Positions 8,538 through 17,724 of a stretch of 64,000 nucleotides of DNA are shown here, piece after piece. The notes under the pieces were generated by a model. That model searched no databases. It saw only the letters and a list, made by a program, of their open reading frames with translations, and was not told the origin of the DNA. The translations under genes and the position numbers were made by a program. Location of the stretch: positions 1 through 64,000 of the forward strand of contig CAVXYK010000021.1 in the NCBI GenBank assembly GCA_963765875.1, written 5' to 3'. This DNA comes from JAWKOK01 sp963765875 (lineage in GTDB: Bacteria > Chloroflexota > Anaerolineae > Caldilineales > Caldilineaceae). The stretch's first letter is position 1; every line of letters begins with the position of its first letter.

Positions 8538-9942
8538 TTCAATGAAAGATTGGCAGGTGGATGAGTCCTCAGATCCCGACAGTCAATGGCAACTGCTAGA
8601 GACCGAGCAAGAGCTTCCGAGTGAACTGACTCTTGAAGAGACAGGCGCCGCATCACAAGACTGGCAGCCCGTCGAGTATGCTGAGCCAGAGAGTTCCGGT
8701 GGTCGAAATTGGATCTTGCCCTCATTTATCATTCTCGCCATGATCGCAGTCGTTGCCTATATCGCCTGGCTCGGTTTGAACGGGTCCGGCTTATTCCCGG
8801 CTACTACGACAGAAGTAGCGCCATCGCCGACAGTGGCGGATCCGGTAGCAGGCGCTATCGCGCCGGTCGAGATCGCTGACGAGCCGACCGCTACGCCTGA
8901 ACCCGAGCCCGAACCCATAGCCACAGTAGTTCCAACCCCTGAACCTGTGCCAACGCCGGAACTGGTCGAGCAGCGTTACGCGACGATCGATAGCGAATAT
9001 GGTCTGAATGCACGTCTGTCACCGGATCCGGATGGCGAGGTTGTCGAAGTCCTGGATGATGGCGCAAAATATGCCGTTACCGGAGAGCAGGGTGATAGGC
9101 TCGAACTAATCCTTGAAGATGGACGTCGGGTCTGGGTCGCAACTGAATTTGTGATCGAGAGCTCTGAGTTGGTGCCTAGGGATGAAGCCGTCGGTCTACC
9201 GGTCGACTCTGTGGAAGCCCCTCAAGGGGAATCGCAGCCAGAAGGATCGGAACTGCCCGATGCTCCGACCGAAACGACTGGAATTACACCGCCTGAGCCG
9301 TTTACAGATCTTGTGCCGCCGGACTTGGCCCTGCTGGTCCTGATAGATGGCGGTGTTAATGCTAGGACTGCCGATTCTATCGACTCCGACATCATTCTGA
9401 CGATTCCTCAGGGCGCAGCATTTTCTACCCTGGGTCAGAATGCTGCGGGAGATTGGCTGCGGATCGAATTGCCCAATGGCACAGGGGCCTGGGTCTTCAG
9501 AGATACAGTCGAGACACGGGGAGCAATCGATTCGTTGCCCGTTCTGAATCCAGATGGCCAGCCAACTGAACCGCCGGCGGATGAGCTCCCTGTTGTTGAG
9601 GAAGCGACTTCAGGGGAAACGACTCCGGAGGTGTCCGAAACCGAAACGGCTACCTCGACCGTAGTTCTTGCTGAACCCATCACGACGACGACTGATATTG
9701 ATGACGGTGTGGCCCCGGAGATCACGGTAGGACTGATTGGCGTGAAGGCACGAGTATTGCCGGAGCTGAGCGCTGATGTGGCTGAGGTTCTGAACAGCGG
9801 TACGGTACTGCCGGTTACCGGACGTACGGCGGATAGTACCTGGGTGGCTATCACCCTAGAGAACGGCGATGTCGCCTGGATTCTGGCCGGCACCGTGGAT
9901 CTCAGTGTTGCTCCGGCCACTCTGCCGGTAGTGGAACCATAG
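8524..9942 (+). CDS. Membrane-anchored protein with three SH3b-like domains
   Basis: 472 residues. The cytoplasmic N-terminus is acidic (~1-58), followed by one TM segment (~63-84: ILPSFIILAMIAVVAYIAWL), a Pro/Glu/Thr linker, then three similar ~60-residue extracytoplasmic units: near residue 155 (YGLNARLSPDPDGEVVEVLDDG), near 275 (GGVNARTADSIDSDIILTI) and near 400 (IGVKARVLPELSADVAEVLNSG). Each ends in a GxxVWV/W-I strand. This is the pattern of bacterial SH3 (SH3_3) domains, which bind peptidoglycan or peptide ligands. Linkers are low-complexity. An upstream in-frame ATG at 8449 is rejected because GGGAGAA precedes the ATG at 8524. A sensor or envelope scaffold role is inferred. Confidence 0.8.
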   Translation: MTEPSSMKDWQVDESSDPDSQWQLLETEQELPSELTLEETGAASQDWQPVEYAEPESSGGRNWILPSFIILAMIAVVAYIAWLGLNGSGLFPATTTEVAPSPTVADPVAGAIAPVEIADEPTATPEPEPEPIATVVPTPEPVPTPELVEQRYATIDSEYGLNARLSPDPDGEVVEVLDDGAKYAVTGEQGDRLELILEDGRRVWVATEFVIESSELVPRDEAVGLPVDSVEAPQGESQPEGSELPDAPTETTGITPPEPFTDLVPPDLALLVLIDGGVNARTADSIDSDIILTIPQGAAFSTLGQNAAGDWLRIELPNGTGAWVFRDTVETRGAIDSLPVLNPDGQPTEPPADELPVVEEATSGETTPEVSETETATSTVVLAEPITTTTDIDDGVAPEITVGLIGVKARVLPELSADVAEVLNSGTVLPVTGRTADSTWVAITLENGDVAWILAGTVDLSVAPATLPVVEP

Positions 9943-9945
9943 GTC

Positions 9946-10752
9946 GTGTTTTCGTCGTACCGATTGGGCACGCTGCTCTGGTCACTGGGGCTGGTCTTTT
10001 TCGGTCTGATTCTGCTGCTTCTCAATTTTGGCGTCTTCGCTCGTTTTGAGCCTTGGCCGCAATATATCCTGGCCGCCCTGTTTGCTACAGGTGCGGCCAG
10101 TTTTTTTCTTGCCTATTTTTCGTCAAGAAAGGATTGGGCCCGGCTGATTCCGGCATGGACTTTGCTTGCTTTGGCCGTGATGGCGATTACAAGCACAATC
10201 TCTCTCCTGGATCAGCGGGTTACGGCTTCGTTGCTCTTCGCCGGTTTAGCCTTCGCTTTCTTGAATATCTACTTGCTGGATCGCCGACAGAACTGGTGGG
10301 CGATGATTCCGGGTGGATTCATGATGGTAATCGGCCTTGTGATAGCGGCAAGCGCTCTAATCACACAGGCTGAGACTCTGGCGACTCTGCTATTCAGCGG
10401 CATGGGATTGGTCTTTCTGGGGCTGTACTGGTTTGGGGGACGATCACGTCAGTGGTGGGCGCTTGTTCCGGGGACGGTTTTGCTCGTCTTTGGTCTGTTC
10501 GTCTTCACTCTCGACCAAGGTGAAACAAGCGCTTGGTTTCGCCTCTGGCCGCTCCTACTGGTTGCTGTCGGGCTTGTGGTAGGTTTTTGGGGCTACCGGT
10601 CCAAACCGCAGGAACGGTTGCAGGTCAACACTGCGCCGTCGCGTCAGCAACGCAGACCGGATGTGGAAGCCCCATCGGCGGCACAATTGGGTGACTACAC
10701 CAAACCCGCGCCAGGCGCGACAGTTGAAATCCTACCGGATCTGGACGAGTAA
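9946..10752 (+). CDS. Polytopic membrane protein with repeated WW-x-(L/M)-(I/V)-P-G motif
   Basis: 268 residues, about eight TM segments in pairs. A motif recurs three times between hairpins: WARLIPAWTLLALAVMAI, NWWAMIPGGFMMVIGLVI and QWWALVPGTVLLVFGLFVF. This suggests an internally duplicated two-helix unit. The soluble C-terminal tail (~225-268) is Pro/Gln/Arg-rich. Start is GTG at 9946, three bases after the SH3-domain gene ends, so it is the third gene of that operon. Similar repeats occur in membrane proteins of unknown function beside LiaF/PspC-type stress genes; I cannot assign a function. Confidence 0.7.
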   Translation: MFSSYRLGTLLWSLGLVFFGLILLLLNFGVFARFEPWPQYILAALFATGAASFFLAYFSSRKDWARLIPAWTLLALAVMAITSTISLLDQRVTASLLFAGLAFAFLNIYLLDRRQNWWAMIPGGFMMVIGLVIAASALITQAETLATLLFSGMGLVFLGLYWFGGRSRQWWALVPGTVLLVFGLFVFTLDQGETSAWFRLWPLLLVAVGLVVGFWGYRSKPQERLQVNTAPSRQQRRPDVEAPSAAQLGDYTKPAPGATVEILPDLDE

Positions 10753-10800
10753 GTCTGGCTCGCAATCCACCCTACCACATGAATTCCAGTACTTCACGAT

Positions 10801-10943
10801 TTGTCATTCTGAGTACCCGACGAAGCGGGGCTTCGCAAAAACTAAAAGAAACAAGGTGTGCTCAGCGTTAGTCTGTCATTCTGAGCGTGTTCGCGCGAAT
10901 CGGCCGAACATGTTGACAGACCAGCGAAGAATCTTGTTTTGCT
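10801..10943. repeat. TGTCATTCTGAG-type dispersed intergenic repeat
   Basis: TGTCATTCTGAG occurs twice (from ~10803 and ~10872), the second followed ~50 bases on by CAGCGAAGAATCTTG. Motifs of this kind (TGTCATTCTGAGCG ... CGAAGAATCT) are common non-coding repeats in many bacterial genomes. It lies directly after the SH3 operon, in the 410-base gap before xpt, and may include its transcription end. Confidence 0.55.
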
Positions 10944-10974
10944 TGAATTCTTGAACTACTGAAGACTCTACTGC

Positions 10975-11084
10975 AAAAAGGCGAATTTGCCACAGAAAGA
11001 CGCCGATAGCCACAGATCGAAAGAGCTTTTCCTCTGCGAACTCTGTGCCTCCTCCGTGATGAAATAGGCGTTTTCACGTAGAGT
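10975..11084. repeat. CACAGA-rich inverted-repeat element, copy 1
   Basis: Starts ACTCTACTGCAAAAAGGCGAA and ends in the imperfect mirror GGCGTTTTCACGTAGAGT, with GCCACAGA words inside. It matches in design and sequence the element at 29889-30049 (ACTCCACTGCAA ends, same CACAGATAGCCACAGAT words). A short non-autonomous inverted-repeat family is the simplest reading; no ORF is inside. Confidence 0.6.
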
Positions 11085-11162
11085 CACTGAAACCCTGTTG
11101 AACCACCACAGTTTACCGCAGCCCCTTGTCACGCTGTCTCCCCTAAACCCCTACGCTGTTCT

Positions 11163-11759
11163 CTACCCTTCGTCTAGCGCATCACGCACGACAATGGTCG
11201 TACCCTCCATGCTCTCGATGACGGCCAGCGTCACAATGGGTACATCCCAGTGTGCCAGACTCTTTCTCCCGCCTTCAAAATCTTTCTCAATGATGCAGCC
11301 AATCCCACAAAGGGTTGCGCCACATTGCTTGATCACCGTAGCGAGAGCGTCAATCGTCTTGCCGGTTGCCAGAAAATCGTCGATGAGCAGCACACGATCG
11401 CTTGGAAGCAAATACTCTGGCGAAACGATCAGCTCTACGATACCGCCCTTTGTGTGGCTGGGTGCGCTGGAACTGTAGTACCCGTCAGGCATGGTGATCG
11501 GGCGGGATTTGCGCGCATAGATGGTCGGCACATTCAACTGCATGGAAACAGCAAACGCGGGGGCGATTCCGCTGACTTCTGCGGTAACAATTTTGGTGAT
11601 ATCTGTCACGCCTGCTTCTGAAAACCGTCGCACGAAGTGCGTTCCCATTTCGCGGGTAAGCGTCGGATCGAGTTGATGATTGACAAAGCCATCAACTTTG
11701 AGAATGCCGTCTCCTAAGTTTCTGCCCTCAGAACGAATGCGATCGACCAGTGCTTTCAC
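11163..11759 (-). CDS. xpt: Xanthine phosphoribosyltransferase
   Basis: 198 residues, the usual length. It converts xanthine and PRPP to XMP in purine salvage. Diagnostic segments: start MKALVDRIRSEGRNLGDGIL, base-binding NHQLDPTLTREMG, TKIVTAEVSGIAPA, ARKSRP, and the PRPP loop VLLIDDFLATGKTIDAL at ~125-141. GTG start. It lies 77 bases downstream of the MGT-type glycosyltransferase on the same strand; no room or sign of a purine riboswitch ahead of it. Confidence 0.95.
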   Translation of the reverse strand: MKALVDRIRSEGRNLGDGILKVDGFVNHQLDPTLTREMGTHFVRRFSEAGVTDITKIVTAEVSGIAPAFAVSMQLNVPTIYARKSRPITMPDGYYSSSAPSHTKGGIVELIVSPEYLLPSDRVLLIDDFLATGKTIDALATVIKQCGATLCGIGCIIEKDFEGGRKSLAHWDVPIVTLAVIESMEGTTIVVRDALDEG

Positions 11760-11836
11760 TAGAAATCCTCTTCTTTCCGGTACTGTTCTGCGAAGTGTAG
11801 TTGCGGAAGGTAAAGATACTTGCGGTGGGTTTGATG

Positions 11837-13078
11837 TTATCCATCCGTTAGTTGGTGCATCAGTTGCTCAATCAGTGTTGCTGCACGTGGCACACCGCCC
11901 AATTGAAGAAATTCCTGACGCAACTGTTCCGCCTGGGCGCGATAATCTGAGCGGTCGGGCAACAAGAGCGCCAGTGCTGCGACGAGATTATCGGATCGTG
12001 CCTGTCTGGGGGCCATGTGAAATCCGACGCCTGTTCGGGCAACGCCTTGCGCCTGCTGTTGCTGGTCCGCCGCGTGCGGCACAACGATCTGTGGCACTGC
12101 ATGGGTGACGAGCGCATGGGTTGTGCCGGCTCCACCATGGTGGATGGCTGCCGAAACATGAGGCAGGACCGATGGCAGATCGATCATTTCGAAGAGCAGT
12201 GCACTGGCAGGCAGGCGGTTGCGCAAAGCCTCCACATCTGGACTGGAAAGCGCTTTGCCAAGGGCAACCAACGGCACTGCACCCATCTGATCGATCGCAC
12301 TTGCAGCAGCGATGAAGAAATTCGGATCATCATTGAAGCTGGTACCCAGCGTGACAAAGACCAAAGGGGCGTCCAGACCAGCCAATTCGGGCGGTGGTGA
12401 TCGCTTGGCTGTTGAAGTCGAACCGATCCCGCCGACGTGCTGAGTGGGCGCGATCGCCGGCGTACCAAGCCAGGACTCACTCCAATAGGTGAGGTGCAGG
12501 TGGCGAGAGTCGAGTGCCGGCGTGCCTCTCTTTGTCCAGTTGACGCCCTCTAGCCCAAAGTGAGTCAGCAGCGTGTCCAAACGCTCGCGTGCCTCTGCCA
12601 CAACTATCTCTTGCGCCGTCTGACCTTGGCGGTCCGTACTCTTGCCGGGCGCAGGCCAGCCGATGACGCCAAACGGGACCTCCTCCTGTTCCGCGACTAG
12701 ACCCGCGGCGGCTACGAACATTTCCGAGAGAATGAGGTCCGGCTGCCAGTCACGGACAAGAGCCGACAATTCGACGGTAGCCACGGTGACACGCTTCACA
12801 TCCAGCCACTGGTCAAGTGCACGCCGCATGCGCAACTGTAAGAATTCTTGCGGGTTGCTGCCGGGTTGCGGGCGAATCGGCGGGGGTGGCGGCCAACGCC
12901 ACCCGGTTGTCTCCAGGACAGATGCGGGAATGCCAGCGTGCTCCAACTGGGGCAAGACTTCCACACCACTCGCCCACAGGAGTTCATGTCCGCGCTCCAT
13001 CAGGGCTCGGGCAGTAGCCAGATACCCTCCCCAGTCCAGATGGCCGGGCAATTGGGCGGACAGACAGAGCACACGCAT
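11837..13078 (-). CDS. MGT-family glycosyltransferase (UGT-like, GT1)
   Basis: 413 residues, GT-B fold. N-terminal MRVLCLSAQLPGHLDWGGYLA with the acceptor-site histidine region and GHELLWASG; C-terminal nucleotide-sugar motif SAAIHHGGAGTTHALVTHAVPQIVVPHAADQQQQAQ, close to the UDP-glycosyltransferase signature. Such enzymes glycosylate small lipophilic acceptors such as macrolides, sterols or carotenoids; the acceptor here is unknown. ATG start confirmed by frame and motif position. Alone on its strand after a hairpin repeat, with xpt following. Confidence 0.88.
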   Translation of the reverse strand: MRVLCLSAQLPGHLDWGGYLATARALMERGHELLWASGVEVLPQLEHAGIPASVLETTGWRWPPPPPIRPQPGSNPQEFLQLRMRRALDQWLDVKRVTVATVELSALVRDWQPDLILSEMFVAAAGLVAEQEEVPFGVIGWPAPGKSTDRQGQTAQEIVVAEARERLDTLLTHFGLEGVNWTKRGTPALDSRHLHLTYWSESWLGTPAIAPTQHVGGIGSTSTAKRSPPPELAGLDAPLVFVTLGTSFNDDPNFFIAAASAIDQMGAVPLVALGKALSSPDVEALRNRLPASALLFEMIDLPSVLPHVSAAIHHGGAGTTHALVTHAVPQIVVPHAADQQQQAQGVARTGVGFHMAPRQARSDNLVAALALLLPDRSDYRAQAEQLRQEFLQLGGVPRAATLIEQLMHQLTDG

Positions 13079-13126
13079 GATTGCCTACAAGCTAACTTCT
13101 ATCTGGATTCCATATAGCCGGCCTAA

Positions 13127-13184
13127 ACGTGAGGCGTGAAACGTGAGATGTCGCAGAACGAGCCTCATGTTTCACGCCTCACGT
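13127..13184. repeat. 21-bp inverted repeat (ACGTGAGGCGTGAAACGTGAG type)
   Basis: Arms at 13127-13147 and 13164-13184 are complementary with one mismatch and enclose 16 bases. The arm itself is internally repetitive (GTGAGGCGTGAAACGTGAG). It sits between two minus-strand genes and may terminate the dehydrogenase transcript; the same word pattern is a common dispersed intergenic repeat in environmental genomes. Confidence 0.65.
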
Positions 13185-13226
13185 ATCAAGAATTGACCAC
13201 CTGGATTTGCGAAGTTTCCCAGTGAA

Positions 13227-15284
13227 TTAGTTGGCGCATCCAGGCGTGATGCGGAAGAGTCCGCCGTTGCCTGTGCCGATCCAGAGCGCGCCGTCCGGCG
13301 CCGTTGCGGTCGCCAGCAGCGGCCAAATGACCATCAGACGTTCGGCCACGACTTTCCCGTCGGCGTTGCGACCCAGCCGGTAGAGTCCGGGATCTTTGCC
13401 ATACTGGCCGAAGAAGATCGTATTGTATGCCCAGGTGATGCCGGTGGGCGCGGCGCGTTGACCAGGTCGACCACAGAGCCGACATACCAGTCCGGCGGAT
13501 TGCCATTGAGCGCCAGGGGAAACCCGTAGTAGGGCGCAGTGGCATCACTGCCCGTGATGGTGGCGGGATTCAGCAGATCGACCTCGTCGCCGGCCAGTAC
13601 ATCATCCGGCAGATTGGTCGCGCCGTTGTCGGTGAACCAGATTCGTCCAGCCTGGATCGGTCGCAATTCCATATGGGTTGCGCACACCGGTGGCCGCGGT
13701 CTCGAATACGCCGATCGAGCGCTCGCTCAGGAGTCGGTCCAGAGGCGCTCGAACGATGCGTGCCGAATATGGGTTGCCGCCGCTGGCGATATTCTGGGCA
13801 GCTAATTCGGGAATGCCCACGATCGGGCCGTCTGAATAGCCGTCGATAATACCGCCTGCTGAGACGTACACGTAGCCATTGTCGACGACAATGCCGTTAT
13901 TGGCGTGGAACAACTGGCTCTGCACGGCGAAGCCCCCGGCCAACGGCTCGTATTCGCCGCCATCGGGAATATAGCCGACTTCACCGGACCGCGTCACATA
14001 GAGTGCGCCATTGGCGTAGTCGAGTCCTGTGATGCGTGGCGACTCATCGAAGATCTCTTGGGGGCGTGTATCATTGATATAGTCGTAGACGGCGATCGAG
14101 CGGCTGGGGTGAAAGGCGTCATAGAGCACCAGCGGATCGACATCGGTTGCCGGAGAGGAATCCAGCGCAAGGAACATGCGTCCATCGGGCAGCAAAAGTG
14201 ATCGCCGTGATGCTGCGGTTCGTTGTCCGGCAGACGCTGTTCTACACAGAAATCGCCCCGCATATCCATCCAGCCGTCATCGTCGGTGGGAGCGGGCAGA
14301 CCCAGGCTTGCCACCTGAATGCCCACGGACGAAGCGTTTACGCCCTGAACAACGGGCTGGGCTGGTGCCGCGACTGCTCCATCACTTTCACTGGGCGCAT
14401 CGGCGGAACTTGTGACGGAAACGGCTTCTCCGCCCGATACAAGGGCTGCGGCCATGGCTTCAACCATGCCGGAATCCGGCGGCGTACCGCAGCTCATCGG
14501 CAAGATGAGATCAGCGCTGATCAGTTGATTGTCTGCACCTTCTAAGCCACCGTCGCAGGCATTCTCCACTTCCTCCACATCGTCGCTGAGAATGGAGAGC
14601 CATAGGCTATCGCTGTTGGGCAGCGCGCTGCGACGTTCAGGCGCACCGGCCTCGATCCAGAGTCTGATGGTGGCTAGGTCCAGCTCAGACAGTTCGCCTA
14701 CCATCGGCATCTGTGCGTGTTGAGACCAATTCCCATAGGCGGCTCTCATCCAGTTTGCCGGGAACGATAACGGGACCGTTCTCGCTGCCGGCCATCAACG
14801 GATCAAATTCGGTCACCTGAAGCCCCATCGTCTGCACAACACCACTGTGGCAGACCGAGCATGCTCGGTCGAAAATGGGCTGGATGTCATCTTCGTAACC
14901 GATGGCGCCCACTTCAAGATCTAGGTCGCCGCTCTGTCCCAGCGAAACCAACGCACTATCACCATTTGTCTCGTAGACGGCATTAACCTGCACTAGGCTG
15001 CCCTGAGGCAACCGGCCAACGCGGCATTCGCCTGTCTCGGGACCCGGACGCACATTGCTGTTCTCGACGGCTATGCCGTAGACAGGCTGGCTTGAAGCCA
15101 GGCAGACCAATGCATCTTCGATGGTCTCGATGGAACGGGTGCTGATGCGTTCAACCCCCAGGATATTGGGCTCGGAAAAAGGCAAAGGGGGAACCGACGC
15201 ATCAGCCGGCGCAGATCGACTGCAACTGCTGAAAAGGAGGACAAGTGACAACAAGGGTAAAGCGAGTATTGGAAACCGTTTCAT
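13227..15284 (-). pseudogene. Lipoprotein with cytochrome c motif and sugar-dehydrogenase propeller, frameshifted
   Basis: About 680 residues once frames are joined. The start at 15284 gives a lipoprotein signal (MKRFPILALPLLSLVLLFSSC). An N-terminal region is followed by a c-type haem site CSVCH (IFDRACSVCHSG) and a second planctomycete-cytochrome-like segment (DLATIRLWIEAGAPE). Then comes a six-bladed propeller resembling PQQ glucose/sorbosone dehydrogenases (LPDGRMFLALDSS, ITGLDYANGALYVTRSG, HANNGIVVDNGYVYVSAG, GRIWFTDNGATNLPDDV, DGALWIGTGNGGLFRITPGC). At least four frame changes, near 14740, 14200, 13680 and 13450. It would oxidise a sugar or alcohol at the membrane and pass electrons to its own haem; substrate unknown. 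Confidence 0.75.
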
Positions 15285-15340
15285 TTCATACACCATCCGC
15301 AACAAGTGCTAAGATATGGAAATTTGGACGTGCGCTCAGC

Positions 15341-16327
15341 CTAATGATCGAGCGCCTCAAAGTACGATCGGGTCTGGGCGATATTCTTGTGAATCTCAGT
15401 TACCAACTCATCCAGATTTTCGAAGCGTTTTTCACCGCGTAGACGCGACCAGAATTCAACAGTTACGGTCGTGCCATATAGGTCGGTGGTCTCCCCTGCG
15501 CCGGGCTCGCCTATGCCGGTCTTGTGGGGGAAATCAAGCAGATGCGTTTCAAGTCGATGATGGAGCCCATCCACAGTTGGACGTACACCCAGATTTGTTA
15601 CGCTACGATAGGCGCGCCCAGTGCGCCCATCTCTCACAATCGTGCGCGTCGCATAGACGCCATCAGCGGGCCATAGTATTTCCGGTTCCGGATAGACATT
15701 GGCCGTCGGCACACCGATCTGCCTTCCCCGCTGATCGCCCGGTTTCACCAACCCGGTGACCTGGTAGGGGCGGCCCAACAGCGCTGCTGCCTCGGCAACT
15801 CTGCCATCTTGAAGCATGTGGCGAATCGTGCTGCTGCGAACGGCTATTCCGGCCACTTCCTGTGGTGATATCACCGTCAACTCAAAGTCCATCTCTCTGC
15901 CCAACTCGCGTAACGCATCAAGATCGCCGCCGCGATCGCGGCCGAGCGCAAAGTCTGGTCCGACGACGATTTCCGCCAGATTGAGGTGTTTCTTGAGTAG
16001 AGCGACAAAGTCTAGGGCCGTGAGCGCGGCAAATTCGTCGGTGAACGGCTGGATGATGCCGATATCGATTCCGAGTTGGCCGGCCAATTCGAGTCGTTCT
16101 TCGGTTGTCGTTAGCAAGTGATGTGGGAAAGTCGGCCGCAAAACAGCCAGTGGGTGGGGTGAAAATGTTAGCATCGCTGCCGAAGCCATAGGCCTATGGC
16201 CCCGAGCAATCTTGACAAGTGCAGTGAGCAGTGCCTGGTGTCCCCGGTGTAGCCCGTCGAAGTTTCCGATCGTCAAGACCGTGGGGCGGGAAAGAATGAC
16301 TGTGCGAATATCAGTGACTATCTGCAT
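15341..16327 (-). CDS. ribF: Bifunctional riboflavin kinase / FAD synthetase
   Basis: 328 residues, standard length. N-terminal FAD synthetase (nucleotidyltransferase) domain: TIGNFDGLHRGHQALL (~20-35, HxGH-type motif), TFSPHPLAVLRP, VVGPDFALGRDRGG, and the SSTIRHML motif. C-terminal riboflavin kinase: GRPYQVTGLVKPGDQRGRQIGVPTANV (~186-212). It makes FMN and FAD. Last gene of the nusA-to-ribF run, in its usual place right after truB. Confidence 0.96.
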   Translation of the reverse strand: MQIVTDIRTVILSRPTVLTIGNFDGLHRGHQALLTALVKIARGHRPMASAAMLTFSPHPLAVLRPTFPHHLLTTTEERLELAGQLGIDIGIIQPFTDEFAALTALDFVALLKKHLNLAEIVVGPDFALGRDRGGDLDALRELGREMDFELTVISPQEVAGIAVRSSTIRHMLQDGRVAEAAALLGRPYQVTGLVKPGDQRGRQIGVPTANVYPEPEILWPADGVYATRTIVRDGRTGRAYRSVTNLGVRPTVDGLHHRLETHLLDFPHKTGIGEPGAGETTDLYGTTVTVEFWSRLRGEKRFENLDELVTEIHKNIAQTRSYFEALDH

Positions 16328-16444
16328 TGCATCTACCTGAACGCTGTCAGGTCTGCGCCTTTACTGGCTGTTCAGAGCTTCCGGTGACTGACGTTTCATC
16401 CTGGGTCAAGCTTGTCAGGACCGGTAATGGTCGGGCATATTCTG

Positions 16445-17566
16445 CTACTGGTTGGCTGCGAACCACTTCTTTGCCTTCCACACAGTACCCGTTTCCGGCG
16501 GTTGTGCAGGACCCATGCAGCGTATGATACCTGCAAACTGACCTTCGAAATCTCTGCCTTGGGCCAGCTGGTCCGATTGCCATTGCGGCTCTTCGACGAT
16601 CATCGATCTTTCTTGCCGGGATTCAACCTGCCCATTGTCGATCTGTCTGCGATCACTGTCTGCTGACCATAGCCAAGCTGTTTCATCTGAGTCATCTGTC
16701 AGCACAATCTCGGGCAAATCCAGTCCATGTCCTGCCGGCAATAGAATCTCTGAGAGTTTGTCGGCTTCGGCGTAGGCTCGAACCTCGTCCAAATCGTGGG
16801 CGTGTTCTACATCAAATGGGCCTACGCACTCCCGGCGCAACCGACTAAGATAAGCGCCCGTTCCAACTATTTGCCCTATGTCATGGGCAAGACTGCGAAT
16901 ATAGGTCCCGGCCGAAGAGACAACGCTAAGGCAAAGTCGATCCGGTTTGATCCAGTCTACCAAATCAAGGGAATGAATGGTAATTGGGCGAGCATCTATT
17001 TCGAACGTCTCACCTCGACGCGCCTTGCGATGGAGGCTTTCTCCGCCTTGCTTCAGCGCCGAATAAGCAGGAGGACGCTGCATGATTTCGCCACGGAAAC
17101 GATCCAGGACGCGCTCGATTTCCGTGTCTGTGAACGAGGGCACTTCCGATTGTGCAGTCGCCTTGCCCAGCGCGTCATAGGTATCCGTGGATATCCCCAG
17201 CTGCACTTCGGCATAGTATCGCTTGTCATGGCCCTGGTAGTATTCGACCAATCGGGTAGAGCGGCCCATACAGAGTACGAGTAGGCCACTGGCCATGGGA
17301 TCGAGCGTGCCTGTATGTCCAATTCGTCGCTGTCGACTCCAACGTCGAACCAACTGAACGACATCGTGGCTCGTAGGCAGGCGTTCGTTGCTCTGTGATC
17401 GGATGCTTTGTGATCGAATAGCTGGCGAGGAGTGATCGGCTGTTGGCGGGTGGAAGGAAGGGATGTCTTCAGGCGCTATGGTCTCAATCAGCCCTGGCTT
17501 GTCAACGAGGAGGAGACCGTCGTAGTCGTGTTGTGGACGATTCACTTGCTTTTTTGCTCCATCCAC
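16445..17566 (-). CDS. truB: tRNA pseudouridine(55) synthase
   Basis: 373 residues. It makes pseudouridine 55 in the T-loop of tRNA. Catalytic Asp in RIGHTGTLDPMASGLLVL (~83-100), RYYAEVQLGISTDTYD, QRPPAYSALKQGG, and SSAGTYIRSLAHDIG are all present. Unusual: between the first strand (GLLLVDKPG) and the next (TSHDVVQLVRRW) lie about 38 extra residues (IETIAPEDIPSF... with SIRSQS repeated), where most TruB proteins have only SGxTS; a C-terminal extension after ~300 is also long. GTG start. 158 bases after nrnA. Confidence 0.95.
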   Translation of the reverse strand: MDGAKKQVNRPQHDYDGLLLVDKPGLIETIAPEDIPSFHPPTADHSSPAIRSQSIRSQSNERLPTSHDVVQLVRRWSRQRRIGHTGTLDPMASGLLVLCMGRSTRLVEYYQGHDKRYYAEVQLGISTDTYDALGKATAQSEVPSFTDTEIERVLDRFRGEIMQRPPAYSALKQGGESLHRKARRGETFEIDARPITIHSLDLVDWIKPDRLCLSVVSSAGTYIRSLAHDIGQIVGTGAYLSRLRRECVGPFDVEHAHDLDEVRAYAEADKLSEILLPAGHGLDLPEIVLTDDSDETAWLWSADSDRRQIDNGQVESRQERSMIVEEPQWQSDQLAQGRDFEGQFAGIIRCMGPAQPPETGTVWKAKKWFAANQ

Positions 17567-17724
17567 TGAGTCGCTTTCCGCCCGTGACTATTCGCATATG
17601 GCTGTTCGGATATCAGGTCGCGAGTTCGTCATCTTGGAAGCGCTTTACCGGGTTGGTTATCTTCTGTTCAGATTCCGGGAGAGGCGCCAACTTGAATCTG
17701 GGCAGTCACGCAGGGGCGTTGCAT

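Noticed and set aside
11760..11836. Purine riboswitch ahead of xpt
   Set aside because: Only 77 bases separate it from the upstream gene and no three-way-junction pattern is visible.
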